Shown here piece by piece: positions 1 through 10,019 of a stretch of DNA of 64,000 bases. The number at the start of each line of letters is the position of its first letter. Within the stretch, counting starts at the first letter, position 1. The notes beneath the pieces are model-generated. The model had not been told where the DNA came from. It searched no databases and saw nothing but the letters and a program-made list of their open reading frames with translations. Position numbers and translations under genes: made by a program. The DNA is from Utricularia gibba (taxonomy: Eukaryota > Streptophyta > Magnoliopsida > Lamiales > Lentibulariaceae): positions 2,255,001 through 2,319,000 of the forward strand of contig NEEC01000016.1 in NCBI GenBank assembly GCA_002189035.1, given 5' to 3'.

Positions 1-2056
1 AGTGAGTGTGCTTACCAACTTTCTTATTCACCCTTGGATTGTATATGATGCATCCATAAGGACCACAGTGCCCGTATATGATAATTGAAAATGCCACTTC
101 ATTAAGTGGTTAATGATCATGAAGTTCCTGTTCTTGTTTTATTCAGCACTGGAATTAATCTTAAGTTCATGATTTCAGATTGCCACAGTGTGCGCTCTTG
201 CAGCTCATACGCTTCACCGTCCAGTCCGCATATATCTAGACAGAAAAACAGATATGGTAATTGCTGGTGGAAGGCATCCTATGAAAGTAACATACACGGT
301 TGGATTCAAGCTAGATGGGAAGATAACAGCCTTGCACCTAGACATCCTGATCGATGCTGGGATTACTCCTGATATAAGTCCGGCAATTCCGAATAACATG
401 ATTGCTGCTGTCAAAAAGTACAACTGGGGAGCTCTGTCATTCGACGTGAAAGTGTGCAAAACAAACCGTTGCAGCAAATCAGCCATGCGTGGCCCTGGAG
501 AAGTCCAGGGATCTTATATTGCCGAGGCAATAATTGAACACGTAGCTTCGGTGTTGTCCTTGGAAGCTGACAGTGTGAGGACTAGAAACTTGCACACACA
601 CGCCAGCCTGAGAATGTTTTATAGGAGTTGCTCTGAGGATCCCTTGGAGTATACATTGGTTTCTATTTGGGACAAGGTTGCAAGATCAGTGCAGTTTGAA
701 AAACGACAAACAATGATACGAGAGTTCAACAACTCCAGTATTTGGCGCAAAAGGGGCATTTCAAGAGTGCCTGTAGTGTATGAATTGACAGTGAGGCCAA
801 CTCCAGGGAAGGTGAGCATACTCACGGATGGATCCGTTGTAGTGGAAGTGGGAGGAATAGAACTGGGTCAGGGGCTCTGGACAAAGGTTAGACAGGTTGC
901 TGCTTATGCTCTGAGTGCAATAGCTTGTGATGGCACAGAAGACTTGGTGGACAAAGTACGAGTTGTCCAGGCAGACACTCTGAGCTTAATACAGGGTGGC
1001 TTCACCGCTGGAAGCACAACTTCTGAGTCTAGTTGCGAAGCTGTTAGATTATGTTGCAATGTTTTGGTAGAACGCCTGGCACCTCTAAAGGAAAAGCTGC
1101 AAGAGAAAATGGGTACGGTCACCTGGGATGCTCTCGTTCTCCATGTGAGCACTTTTTTTTTTTTTCTCGTTTATTAGCATAATGAAAGCCATTGAAGAGA
1201 AATCCATTCTGCTTACATAGGCATGCTATCAAAGCATTAACTTGGCGGCGAATTCAATGTTTCTTCCTGATCCAGATTCAACAAAGTACTTGAACTTTGG
1301 CGCTGCAGTAAGTGAGGTGAGATGATATATCTTTTAACTCCTTCAAACAGTGAAGGCACTTGGATCGGCATTGTTCATGGGCGATTCCATTTGTTGCAGG
1401 TGGAGGTAAACATTCTGACCGGTGAAACTACATTTCTGAGTACAAGCATCGTCTACGATTGCGGTCAGAGCATGAACCCAGCAGTGGATATAGGCCAGGC
1501 ACGTTTTCATTTATCTGCAACTAATTGGGTAGCAGAAGAAACAACGAATTGCTACTTCACCCGTGCAGATTGAGGGAGCATTCGTACAAGGGATCGGATT
1601 TTTCATGCTCGAAGAATATAACTCCAACGGCGATGGTCTAGTAGTCGCCGACGGCACCTGGACATACAAAATCCCAACTATGGACACAATACCAAAGCAG
1701 TTGGATGTGGAACTGATCAACAGTGGGCGTCATCGGAGACGTGTTCTCTCATCCAAGGGTTAGTGGATACTGCTGCCTTGTTTATGGTTAGCGGTTAGAG
1801 CATGAAGCTTTTCACTCGCTGTGCAGCTTCAGGCGAGCCACCGCTGCTCCTGGCGGCGTCGGTCCACTGCGCAACAAGAGCTGCCATCACAGCGGCACGA
1901 CAACAGCTCAGGTCTTGGGGCGCCCTGGAAGGCACAGATCCGACGTTCCAGCTCGAGGTTCCGGCGACCATGCCGGCCGTCAAGAAGCTGTGTGGCCTGG
2001 ATGCTGTGGAGGCATACTTGCTATCTCAGCGAGAGCTGTTGTCATCCTCGTCCTAG
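1..2056 (+). CDS. aldehyde oxidase (molybdenum hydroxylase), C-terminal ~526 residues; 5' part outside window
   Basis: Plant aldehyde oxidases are cytosolic molybdo-flavoenzymes that oxidise aldehydes such as abscisic aldehyde or indole-3-acetaldehyde to acids. Five exons can be placed: 179-1144, 1221-1316, 1400-1498, 1569-1758 and 1827-2056 (stop TAG). They join in frame without a break, and the protein matches the molybdopterin-binding half of the family throughout. Visible landmarks are RRPVRIYL-like HRPVRIYLDRKTDM near the start, VEVGGIELGQGLW, GGFTAGSTTSESSCEAVR, IEGAFVQGIGFFMLEEY, and GEPPLLLAASVHCA, which holds the catalytic Glu of the xanthine dehydrogenase/aldehyde oxidase family. 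Position 2 reads GTGAGT, so the preceding exon may end at base 1 and 2-178 be intron (inference). The iron-sulfur and FAD domains must lie upstream. The third intron has a GC donor. Which paralogue this is, and its substrate, cannot be told. Confidence 0.93.
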
Positions 2057-2082
2057 TCAATCACATGTGCGCACTGCTGTGC

Positions 2083-2088
2083 AATAAA
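2083..2088 (+). terminator. polyadenylation signal AATAAA of the aldehyde oxidase gene
   Basis: A canonical AATAAA lies 27 bases after the stop codon, in a T/G-rich stretch. Its position fits a near-upstream element for 3' end formation. This supports 2056 as the true end of the gene. Confidence 0.6.
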
Positions 2089-2514
2089 AGTGTCAAATTT
2101 TGGATTAGGAAACGCACCGTTTGAAATCCAAAGTGTTTAGGCAATGTTCCATGTGCACAAACTTTTGTCAAGATATAACTTGAATTATTCTACCATCAAC
2201 ATCCACAAGGACGACGAGCTGTCCTCTTGGAGTTTGATAGAAGTCATAGTTTTAAGAAAGTTGGTGAGCTTTCATGACATAAAACATACATGATTTTTTG
2301 CAATTTACAAGCTTTTTGTCATAACCAGCTTTTAGGGCTCGGGAAAATGAGTCATGACCACTCTATCGTAACTAAAAACTATAACTCAAGGTGTATCTCA
2401 TAACGCGATCCATTAATATCAAAATATGTAAATACATATGTGAGATTTCAAAACAAGAATTGAAATAAGAGAAAAAAAAAAAGGTAAACTAGAGAAATAT
2501 CAGACACTCAATCA

Positions 2515-3480
2515 TGACCAATCAGAAAGCGTCATATGTTTTAAGAAGCTAATGACAACAGAGATAAAACATGCAGTATAGCCAATTGGAAAGCACCATG
2601 TGTTTCAATATGGTGTTAACATGTGTTTCATGCATAATAATAAAGTGCCATGTATTTTTGATTGTGGTGACGTATATTTCTTTTAGAGGAATTATAGATA
2701 AGCATAACAAATGTTATAAAAAGAAGATAGAGGAAAGGAAAAAAAGATTAAAAAGGAGGAAAACATGAGGGATCAAAGGTGGATCCGCTAATAGTGATAT
2801 CATAGAGACACTTTGTATCATTGTGTAGTAGTGCCAAAATCACATAACTTTACAAGCTCATATCAAAGACGTTTACCAAAGAGTTGGCTTTGGAAGAGCT
2901 GATTTAGACAAGGGTAAGTGGGATGATGTGTTCTGAATTTTATGCTCTATGTTCTACATGCAAATATGTGCTTACGTGATTGTCTACGTGTTTCATGGTT
3001 TTGACTATGATTCATGAGGTATGCTTAACGTCACTTTTGCATCTTTATATTTTGATTATGTCTCAAAAGAATTTATCAATTTGGAGATGAGAGCAAGAAG
3101 TTATGAGTTTATTTTTAAAACTTTTGAAATCTACCGAGTACTGGAAACTGGTTTTTGAGTCTAACTTCAAGATTTTGTAACTTTCTATTACATACTCAAA
3201 TTTCTGTGATTTTTGTTACTAGAGAAAGCCCTGATCCTTAATTTTCAAATGATATATTTGATAATTTAAAATAAGGAAAAGTCCATGAGATATGACATGA
3301 CATTCATGTGTATCGTAATGTGTTATGAGATTGAGGTGCAATGCTTTGAAGTATAAAACTTATGGAGGAGCTGTGAATGCACACTTCTATATGTCAAGCA
3401 TGCTTGAGGTAACTCCTATTGGAATTTTAGCCACCAGATGGTATGCAATTGAAGAATTGAAATGGAAAAAGGGTAAAGAG
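2515..3480 (+). repeat. dispersed repeat, probably an LTR (family G), copy 1
   Basis: No gene is seen. The sequence matches, in reverse orientation, the stretch 20955-20264: shared landmarks are the CCAATCAGAAAGC start, the GATTGTGGTGACGT block (2662-2675), the ATATGTCAAGCATGCTTGAGG block near 3390 and the TTTTAGCCACCA block near 3427. It begins with TG after a boundary shared by both copies, which suggests an LTR, but no target duplication was found. The interval 2090-2514 between this and the aldehyde oxidase gene holds no recognisable gene. Confidence 0.6.
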
Positions 3481-3834
3481 GCTAAGGTTGTGCAAAATTA
3501 ATAGAATTTCAAATATTGAACTGAATTTTATGTTATTTGGTATTTGGAATTCAGTATTCGGTATTTGGTATATACTTTGTAGATTATTCTTAAAAAATTT
3601 GGATTTTGGTTTGGTATTTGAAATAGGAAATATAATTTGGTATATACCGAATAAGCCAAAGGTTTTATATTATTATTTAAATATATATTCTTTAATATGT
3701 AATATATTATATATTTTAGAATTATTAGGGTTCTGTCCTTTTTAGGAATCATGCCATCGCTATTCTTCGTTCTTGAATACACTTTGGCTTTAAGAAATCT
3801 GGTCCAAATTCAACCACCACCATTCTTCTCTACC

Positions 3835-4344
3835 ATGGATCATGATTCAACTCAGCCACTATCCATTAAGCAATCTTTTAATCACCCACCTCCTCCACCA
3901 CTTTTTGGGCAATCTGCAACAGCTTTAGTGTCTACTATTGGTAGATCTAGTGGGAAGAAGAGAAAACAAATGACTTTGAGATCAACTTTATGGTTTGATT
4001 ATGAAAGATTTGAAGGTTCTGATGGATCAATGAAGGCCCCAAGTAAGGCATGTGGACTTGAAATAAGAGCTAATACTACGAATGAGACGTCTACACTGAA
4101 GAGTCATAATAAAACTTGCAAGAAAAGGATACAACCTACTAATACTAATTCAAAGCAAACACTTATCACATTCAATTCTAGAGTCAATTCTAATATGACT
4201 ACTATCAGGTGCTATGCAGAAACTATTAGAAAGACTTTGATACAATTAATAATATCTGCCGAGCTTCCTTTTTCATTTGTTTCAAGGCCTGAATTTGCCT
4301 ATTCTATGTCTATTGTTTGTCCTAAGTTTAAAGTTTCTTCAAGA
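3835..4344 (+). pseudogene. hAT transposase, N-terminal fragment (degenerate BED finger)
   Basis: The reading frame opens at an ATG followed by MDHDSTQP. After a low-complexity proline stretch comes a weak BED-type zinc finger (Cys, then LKSHNKTCKK), followed by the block ISAELPFSFVSRPEF and PKFKVSSR. In plant hAT transposases of the RICESLEEPER/Ac type that block follows the finger and precedes the catalytic domain. Homology stops at about 4345, where sequence shared with the solo LTR at 31488-32638 begins. The frame runs on to 4443 only by chance through the LTR. The finger lacks one clear Cys-X2-Cys pair, so it is already decayed. Confidence 0.75.
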
Positions 4345-4349
4345 TGGAC

Positions 4350-5371
4350 AATTTCCTTCGAGCAATACAGCATAGGTCGCAACACAAATCCCAAGGAGCC
4401 GAATATGAACAGTGTAGTGGTAGAGGAGGAGGCAGAAGTCTGAAAAGGAGTACACAAAAAATCCAAGGAAGAGAAAAAGAGGAATCTTGGATAAAAAAGG
4501 AGGACAAGATGAGAGAGAAAAAGATCTTCCCCATTGGAGACTCATGACATTTTTTCCGGAGAAGGATTTGGGGGGAGGGGGGGGGAGGAAGGGGGACGAC
4601 GACCCTAAAGAACCAGTTTCTCTTTGAAGATTTATTTTCGTTCTTGATGTATACTGTTCCTAGCTAAGACTAGTTTTAGATTTACTGCGTGAACAATTTG
4701 TCTTTTCTATTTCTGTTATGCACTGCTTATTGTTGTTTAACTTTGAGACCAGAATGTTACTTAGGATATACTATGAAAACGTTTTCCTTTCCGTTGTTAT
4801 GAGTGGCTAAGCACTTAGGGGTGCCTTGGGGTGAAAGGGGGAAAGATGTGCTAATCAATCTTTAGACCTAATCAACCATAACTCATGTCACTTTCTTAAC
4901 AAACTAGGATAGACCAAGGAGGGGGAAGTAGTGAAACCCAACTTACCAACCCTAATTACAAGTAGACAAAAGATTAGGGGGAAAATAAAAATCCGGGTAA
5001 ACCTAGATTTTTGTGTGTTAGTTGTATGATTTATGGTTTGCGTGAGCTTGTTTAGTGATAAGCATACATCCCCTAGGAGTCCCAAGGCATCACCCATTTC
5101 ATCTTAAAAACAACCGAGTTCCAAAACTTGTTACTTTTCTTTACTATATTTTATCACAACTTTGCCTTGGTCCTAGTTAAGACCAAATCTATTAATGTGA
5201 CACTTATTTCATGCATTGACTTTCACATAACAAGCACCTATCTCCTTGTGTTCGACCTTAGTCCACTATGCTTATTTTTTACATATGATTTGAGGTGAAT
5301 TAGGTTTATAAATTTTATTTGATAGAAGAGATTTGCAAATTAACGACTTTGCACTAATTTTTCATTTATCA
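4350..5371 (+). repeat. 5' LTR (family A), missing its first part
   Basis: It aligns along its length with the complete solo LTR at 31488-32638, from CGAGCAATRCAG to the terminal TTTATCA. The start of the LTR (TGATAACACATA in other copies) is missing. The copy carries a G-run at 4570-4595 that is not present in the solo copy. Confidence 0.85.
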
Positions 5372-5374
5372 AAT

Positions 5375-5392
5375 TGGCACTGTTTTCGGGGA
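5375..5392 (+). other. primer-binding site, tRNA-Asp type
   Basis: TGGCACTGTTTTCGGGGA starts three bases after the LTR end. The canonical tRNA-Asp-complementary site of Athila-like elements is TGGCGCCGTTGCCGGGGA, so four positions have changed. Confidence 0.8.
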
Positions 5393-5560
5393 GCGGTGTT
5401 TAATTGTTTTGTGATTCGGTTAATGCATTTGTGTTCTTCTGGTGCAGGTGATCTTGTTTTCTACCCAAAAATCGAGAGACCTATCAGCAAGAACCGCACA
5501 AGAGTGAAAGAAGCAGCAAGGTTGAGCAGACTCCCTACTATAACTCAAGCTAATTTCATT

Positions 5561-6478
5561 ATGGCAGAACAGGAGAAGACCCTAAATGAGCTTGATGTAG
5601 CTGACCACACGTACAGAGGGCTGTGTATTAGGTTCTCTGATGACACAGCCAACGAATTAAAGCCAGCTATGATTAATTTTCTGCCCAAGTATTGTGGGAA
5701 AGTGGGTGAAAACCCACATGAACATCTTGATAATGTCACTGCTGTTTGCACCTCTTTTAAGAGTGCTGGGATGACTAAGGATGCCATCTCTTTGAGGGCA
5801 TTCCAATTCACATTGGAAGGAAGTGCAAAAACGTTGTTCAACGCTTTGAAGCTTGAGAGCATCATAGATTGGAGTGGTATGAAGAAGGTATTCTTGAGTA
5901 AATATTTCCCTGCTTCAAAAGCTGAAGGAATAAGGAAGGAAATCAATGACATTGAGCAGCAAATGGTGAATCTTTGCATGAATATTGGGAGCGTTTTAAT
6001 CAGCTGCTAGGATCCTGCCCACACCTCGAATTTTAGACCAATGCATTGGTCAAATATTTTTATGATGGTCTTCTATGCACATATAAAGCCATGGTGGATT
6101 CTGCAGCACGTGGCTTTTTGAGAAAAAAGACTCCCACGGAAGCTCTTGCATTACTTGAGGAGTTGGCTGAGCATTTCAGACATATTATCAGAAAATAAGC
6201 CTCAAACAGAAGGGTTTATGAGCTAGAATGCAAGCCAGAGTCATCAGAAAGTGAGTTGAAGAAGAATGTGGCAGCCATGTTTGAGATGATGAAGGAGTTA
6301 TTTTTATTCCAAGTTAAAATATGCCTTGTGGGAATTGCCACAGAATGGGACACATTGCTGATAAATGTCCCGAATTGATGGAGGAAGAACATGTGAAAGC
6401 AATGGGATATTTGGAGCCACAAAGGAAGAAATATGATCCTTATTTGAACACCTACAATCCTGGATGAAGGGACATCCA
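5561..6478 (+). pseudogene. gag: gag polyprotein, Athila-like, broken
   Basis: Starts at MAEQEKTLNELD. The retrotransposon gag core is clear: NFLPKYCGKVGENPHEHLDN, LRAFQFTLEGSAKTLFNAL and KKVFLSKYFPASKAEGIRKE. A frameshift follows at about 5985-6010, after which the gag homology continues in another frame (SAARGFLRKKTPTEALALLE near 6100). At about 6322-6400 a CCHC zinc knuckle reads CGNCHRMGHIADKC, spacing C-X2-C-X4-H-X4-C. The gene is not functional. Gag proteins form the cytoplasmic particle in which the element is reverse transcribed. Confidence 0.85.
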
Positions 6479-6990
6479 AATTTTAGATGGAGTAACAATG
6501 AAAATTCTTACAAGGGTGAGAGTTCATTTGCTGGACAGTAAGGATTTCAGCAAAATTTCCAGGAGCAGCAACAACGTTCTTATCAAGCTCCATGATTTCG
6601 CAAGCCAAACCAGTAGATGCAACAACAATTTCAGCCTCCAAACCAGAATCCCGACTCTGGGGGAGGACAAAATATCAGCACAATGACATTGAGAAGCAGG
6701 AAAGAAAAGCCTGGAAGAGAATTAGTCCAACCTAAGAGTAATTTAGCGACGGGAGAAGAGTATGAAGTTGAGGTGGAAGGAGATGCTGAAGAACAAGAGG
6801 TGGAGATTGCTACTGAGCCTCTTGTGGTAAAAGTAACCTCCCCACCATTTCCAGGAAGGTTGAAGGCAAGAGAAGAGAAAAATGAAAAAGAAAAATATTG
6901 AGAGCTTTAGGTAATACCCAATTAAACTTGACTCTTCTTGAGTACACTGACTTGGTGCCCAAAAGCATGAAATACCTGAAGTAGCTCTTT

Positions 6991-7635
6991 ATGTCAAAGC
7001 CAAAACTGAAGAAAAAAGGCAAGGTGAAGCTGAGTGAAAGTTTCTCAGCCCTTTTGACTTGGAAGCTACCTAAAAAACGCAAGGATCCTGGAACATTTTT
7101 TATTCCTTGCAAAATAGGTGACTGGAACATCAGGAGAGCAATGGCTGACCTGAGAGCCTCCATAAACGTGATGTCATTTTCTGTGTAAGACACTCTCAAG
7201 TGAGGACCTTTACAAGCCTTAGGAGTGCAAATTGAGTTTGCTGACCGAAGAGTTATTTCTCCAAAAGGCTTGGTTGAAGATGTTCTAGTGAAGATTGAGC
7301 AGCTAGTGTTTCCAGCAGACTTTTATGTGGTGAATATGCCTGCTGGAAGTTCAAGGGATACAACCATCATCCTTGGAAGACCATTCTTGAGCACTTCCAA
7401 TGCCATAATCAATGTGAAGATGGGCACAATTGAATTATCCTTTGATGAAGAAAAGATTATGCTGGACATGAAGGAGGTGAACAATTATCCCAACGATTTT
7501 GAGAGTGTATGCTCAGTGGATGTGATGGATAAATTGATTGAGGAGCATTTCGAGAAGGCCATCCAAGAGAAGGAAGAAGAGCATGAGGAATCATTTTTTG
7601 CAAGAGTGGAACTCAAAAAGGGTCAGAACGGGTGA
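6991..7635 (+). pseudogene. retropepsin-like protease, Athila-like, broken
   Basis: The frame at 6991-7188 ends in RAMADLRASINVMSFSV. Active members read DLGAS at this site, so the catalytic Asp is kept but the following Gly is changed to Arg. The flap and C-terminal part continue after a frameshift at 7225-7635 (QIEFADRRVISPKGLVEDVL, then IILGRPFLSTSNAIINVKMG). A short spacer rich in Glu follows and leads to the reverse transcriptase. Confidence 0.85.
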
Positions 7636-8297
7636 ATGCTATGCAAATCAAGACCCTGGAGGAGAGAACAGTTGAGTTGAAGCCACTGCCCACACACCTG
7701 AAGTACGCATCCTTGGATGAAGAAATGAACAACCCTATTATCATCTCTAATAGTCTTATCTTAGATCAAGAATCGCAACTGCTGGAGGTGCTGATCAGGA
7801 ACAAGAAGGCAATTGGTTGTACTCTTGCAGATATTGAAGGCATCTTTCCTTCTATATGTATGCACAAGATTCTATTAGAAGATGGAGCAAAATCTTTCCG
7901 CCAGCCACAAAGATGACTCAACCCAAATATGATGGAAGTGGTAAAGAAGGAAATTGTAAAACTTAATGATGCAGGTATAATCTACTCCATTACAGACAGC
8001 GAATGGGTGAGTCCAATCCATGTGGTGCCCAAGAAGACTGGTATGACATTGGTGGAGAACAAGAAGGGAGAGCTTGTGTCACAAAGAATCCAAAATGGGT
8101 GGAGAGTGTGCATAGACTATAGGAAATTGAATGAAGTGACCAAGAAAGATCATTACCTTTTACCTTTCATTGATCAAATGCTCGAAAAAGTAGCAGGGAA
8201 ATCTTTTTATTGCTTCGTAGATGGTTATTCTAGATATAACCAGGTTGCAATTTCAGGTATGGATCAAGACAAGACAACTTTTACTTGTCAAACATCT
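7632..8297 (+). pseudogene. reverse transcriptase, Athila-like, N-terminal part only
   Basis: The linker at 7632-7916 (ELKPLPTHLKYASLDE, ...KKAIGCTLADIEGI) is the usual lead into the polymerase. After a TGA the domain continues at 7929-8297: SEWVSPIHVVPKK, GWRVCIDYRKLNE, FYCFVDGYSRYNQV and DKTTFTC. The YxDD active-site motif would come next but the element is cut off there, and hAT sequence follows. Confidence 0.88.
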
Positions 8298-8305
8298 TGA
8301 ATAGT

Positions 8306-9060
8306 TTTATCAACTTACTTTGAAAGTCTATGCTTCTAACTTTGTCACTGCCAATTGTTTTTTCCATGAGATTACAAAGGTTGATGAAGCTTTACGTGAA
8401 TGACAAAACTCTAGTGATGTGAACTTGGTTGAAATGGCAATAAAAATGGGAGAAAAATATTTGAATTATTGGGGTGATGCCGAAAAGATGAACAAGCTAA
8501 TATTCATTGCTGTTATTTTTTATCCTTGTCAAAAATTTGAGTATTTGGAGTATTGCTTAAATGATATTTATTGTGAAAAGCCAGTTGATATGATTTTTGA
8601 GATTAGAAAAACTCTCTACACTTTATTTGAAGATTATAAAGGGAAGTCGATGACGGAAAATATAGAGGATGTGATTAGCAATAATGCAAGTGATGGTGAT
8701 TGTGGGGACAATGGCCACTTGTGAAAGAAACTTAATAATGGGAGTGACAATGATATCAAATTATTGGAAAGGCTGGATCAATGGAAGAAGAACAAAGGTA
8801 TGGAAGCTAAAGTTGATAGATCAGAATTGAATAAATATTTGAGTGAAGATACAGAAACAGTCAAGGCCAATTCTAAGTTTGATATTTTATCATATTGGAA
8901 AGTAAATGCTCTTAGGTTTCCTGTGCTTGCTCAAATGGCTTGTGATGTTTTATCAGTTCCTATCTCTATTATCGCATCTGAGTCGGCATTTAGTATAGGT
9001 ACCACGTTTTTTTTCATAACCTATTCTAGTTTAATATACAATCTTTCCGTTTTTATTTGA
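8306..9060 (+). pseudogene. hAT transposase, C-terminal part with dimerisation domain
   Basis: The block LTLKVYASNFVTANCFFHEI opens the homology and is followed by an in-frame TGA. The frame at 8419-8724 carries the helical DUF4413-type region (LVEMAIKMGEKYLNYWGDAE). The frame at 8764-9000 carries the hATC dimerisation domain: SELNKYLSEDTE, FDILSYWKVNALRFPVLAQ and IIASESAFSIG. These are diagnostic of Ac-like hAT transposases. It is out of frame with the N-terminal half and has several stops. The rest of the element (9061-9680) is AT-rich and contains an imperfect duplication of the AAGCCTAAGTTATTG unit (near 9376, 9580). Confidence 0.87.
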
Positions 9061-9680
9061 TATACGATAGGTGGTTGAATTCTCGATCCTTTTAGAAGTT
9101 CTTTGAGTCCCAAGAGTATAGAATCACTCATATGCACCTAAGATTGGCTTAGAGGATTATATGATCTAGGGAAGACTGAAGAAGATCATTTGGAGCAAGA
9201 GAAATTTGAGAATGGTAATTATCACATTATTGATGACATTTTTATAATTATATATTATTATTTTTTGATATTATCTCTCTAAACTAATATTATGTTTATT
9301 AAATCTTATTGTTTCAGAGATAGCGGGAATTTTTTCCATCATTTTGGAGTAGGAAGTTATGAGTTCTTTGTAAAGCCTAAGTTATTGTATTTTATTTTAT
9401 GGAATGAAATTAAGATTTTTTTATCTTTTGAAGTTAAATGTATTTTTAATATATATATTATATTTGAGACATTAATTGTTGATTTGGATTCTAAAGTGAG
9501 TTTAATTTATTAAGATATTATTAATAACTTATGCTAAAAGGCCTTGTAAAGCTATTAAGATACATTAGTAGGCTTTGTAAAGCCTAAGTTATTGAGATAT
9601 TAAGATTTAATTTATAGAATGAAATTAAATTTTAGTTGATTTGGATGGTAAAGTGAGTTTCTAGTCTAACTAAAATTTAT

Positions 9681-10019
9681 AAAAGGCTTCTATTGGTTCC
9701 TAATCTGAAAGCAGAAAACAAAATGTAAATTGAAATTTCAAGTAACAAACATTAGGCATTTCAATAAATCCGAAATTAAACTGAGCAAATATGGATTGAA
9801 ATTCATCTTAAAAATCTGGGTTCTAAGTGTGCATGCTGAAACATCAATGAAGGTGACTTGTCTAATACATTCGGATGATGAAAGTACTTGAACAAGTTAA
9901 ACATTAAAAATAGAAAATGAAAATAGTGCATGAGTCATGAAATAAAAGTGCATAAACTAAGTTTTTAGAAACAAAAAGATAGGTTGTTCAGTGCTTCAGT
10001 TCTAGCGCTCTCTCTTGCT
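9681..10019. other. no gene seen
   Basis: AT-rich sequence between the hAT-1 remnant and the next LTR. No coding or repeat homology inside the window was recognised. Confidence 0.5.

Larger units (their letters stand above)
4350..8296 (+). mobile_element. Athila-like Ty3/gypsy retrotransposon fragment (truncated at both ends)
   Basis: Order seen: LTR lacking roughly its first 155 bp, primer-binding site, gag with zinc knuckle, protease, and reverse transcriptase broken off just after the DKTTFTC motif. The tRNA-Asp-like primer site and the FYCFVDGYSRYNQ motif of the reverse transcriptase (FLDGYSGYNQ in typical members) point to the Athila lineage. RNase H, integrase and the 3' LTR are absent. 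All coding parts contain stops or frameshifts. Confidence 0.85.
3490..9680 (+). mobile_element. hAT element remnant (hAT-1) with its middle replaced by retrotransposon DNA
   Basis: The left part has the repeated TTTGGTATTTGG / TTCGGTATTTGG subterminal words (3536-3670) common near the ends of plant hAT elements, then a transposase N-terminus (3835-4344). The right part carries the transposase C-terminal half with the dimerisation domain (8306-9060) and an AT-rich tail. Both halves are on the + strand, as expected for one element. Between them lies 4350-8296, an Athila-like fragment. Exact terminal inverted repeats and the 8-bp target duplication were not identified, so the outer limits are approximate. 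Confidence 0.65.

Noticed and set aside
1-178. Further aldehyde oxidase coding sequence at the window start
   Set aside because: No frame in 1-178 continues the family. The GTGAGT at position 2 and the TTTCAG before 179 mark it as intron.
5545-5979. 144-residue minus-strand frame
   Set aside because: Mirror of the gag coding sequence; no independent evidence.
6810-7199. 129-residue minus-strand frame
   Set aside because: Antisense of the gag-protease linker of the same element; no domain.
9292-9513. 73-residue frame after hAT-1
   Set aside because: AT-rich tail of the element with a local duplication; no domain or conservation.
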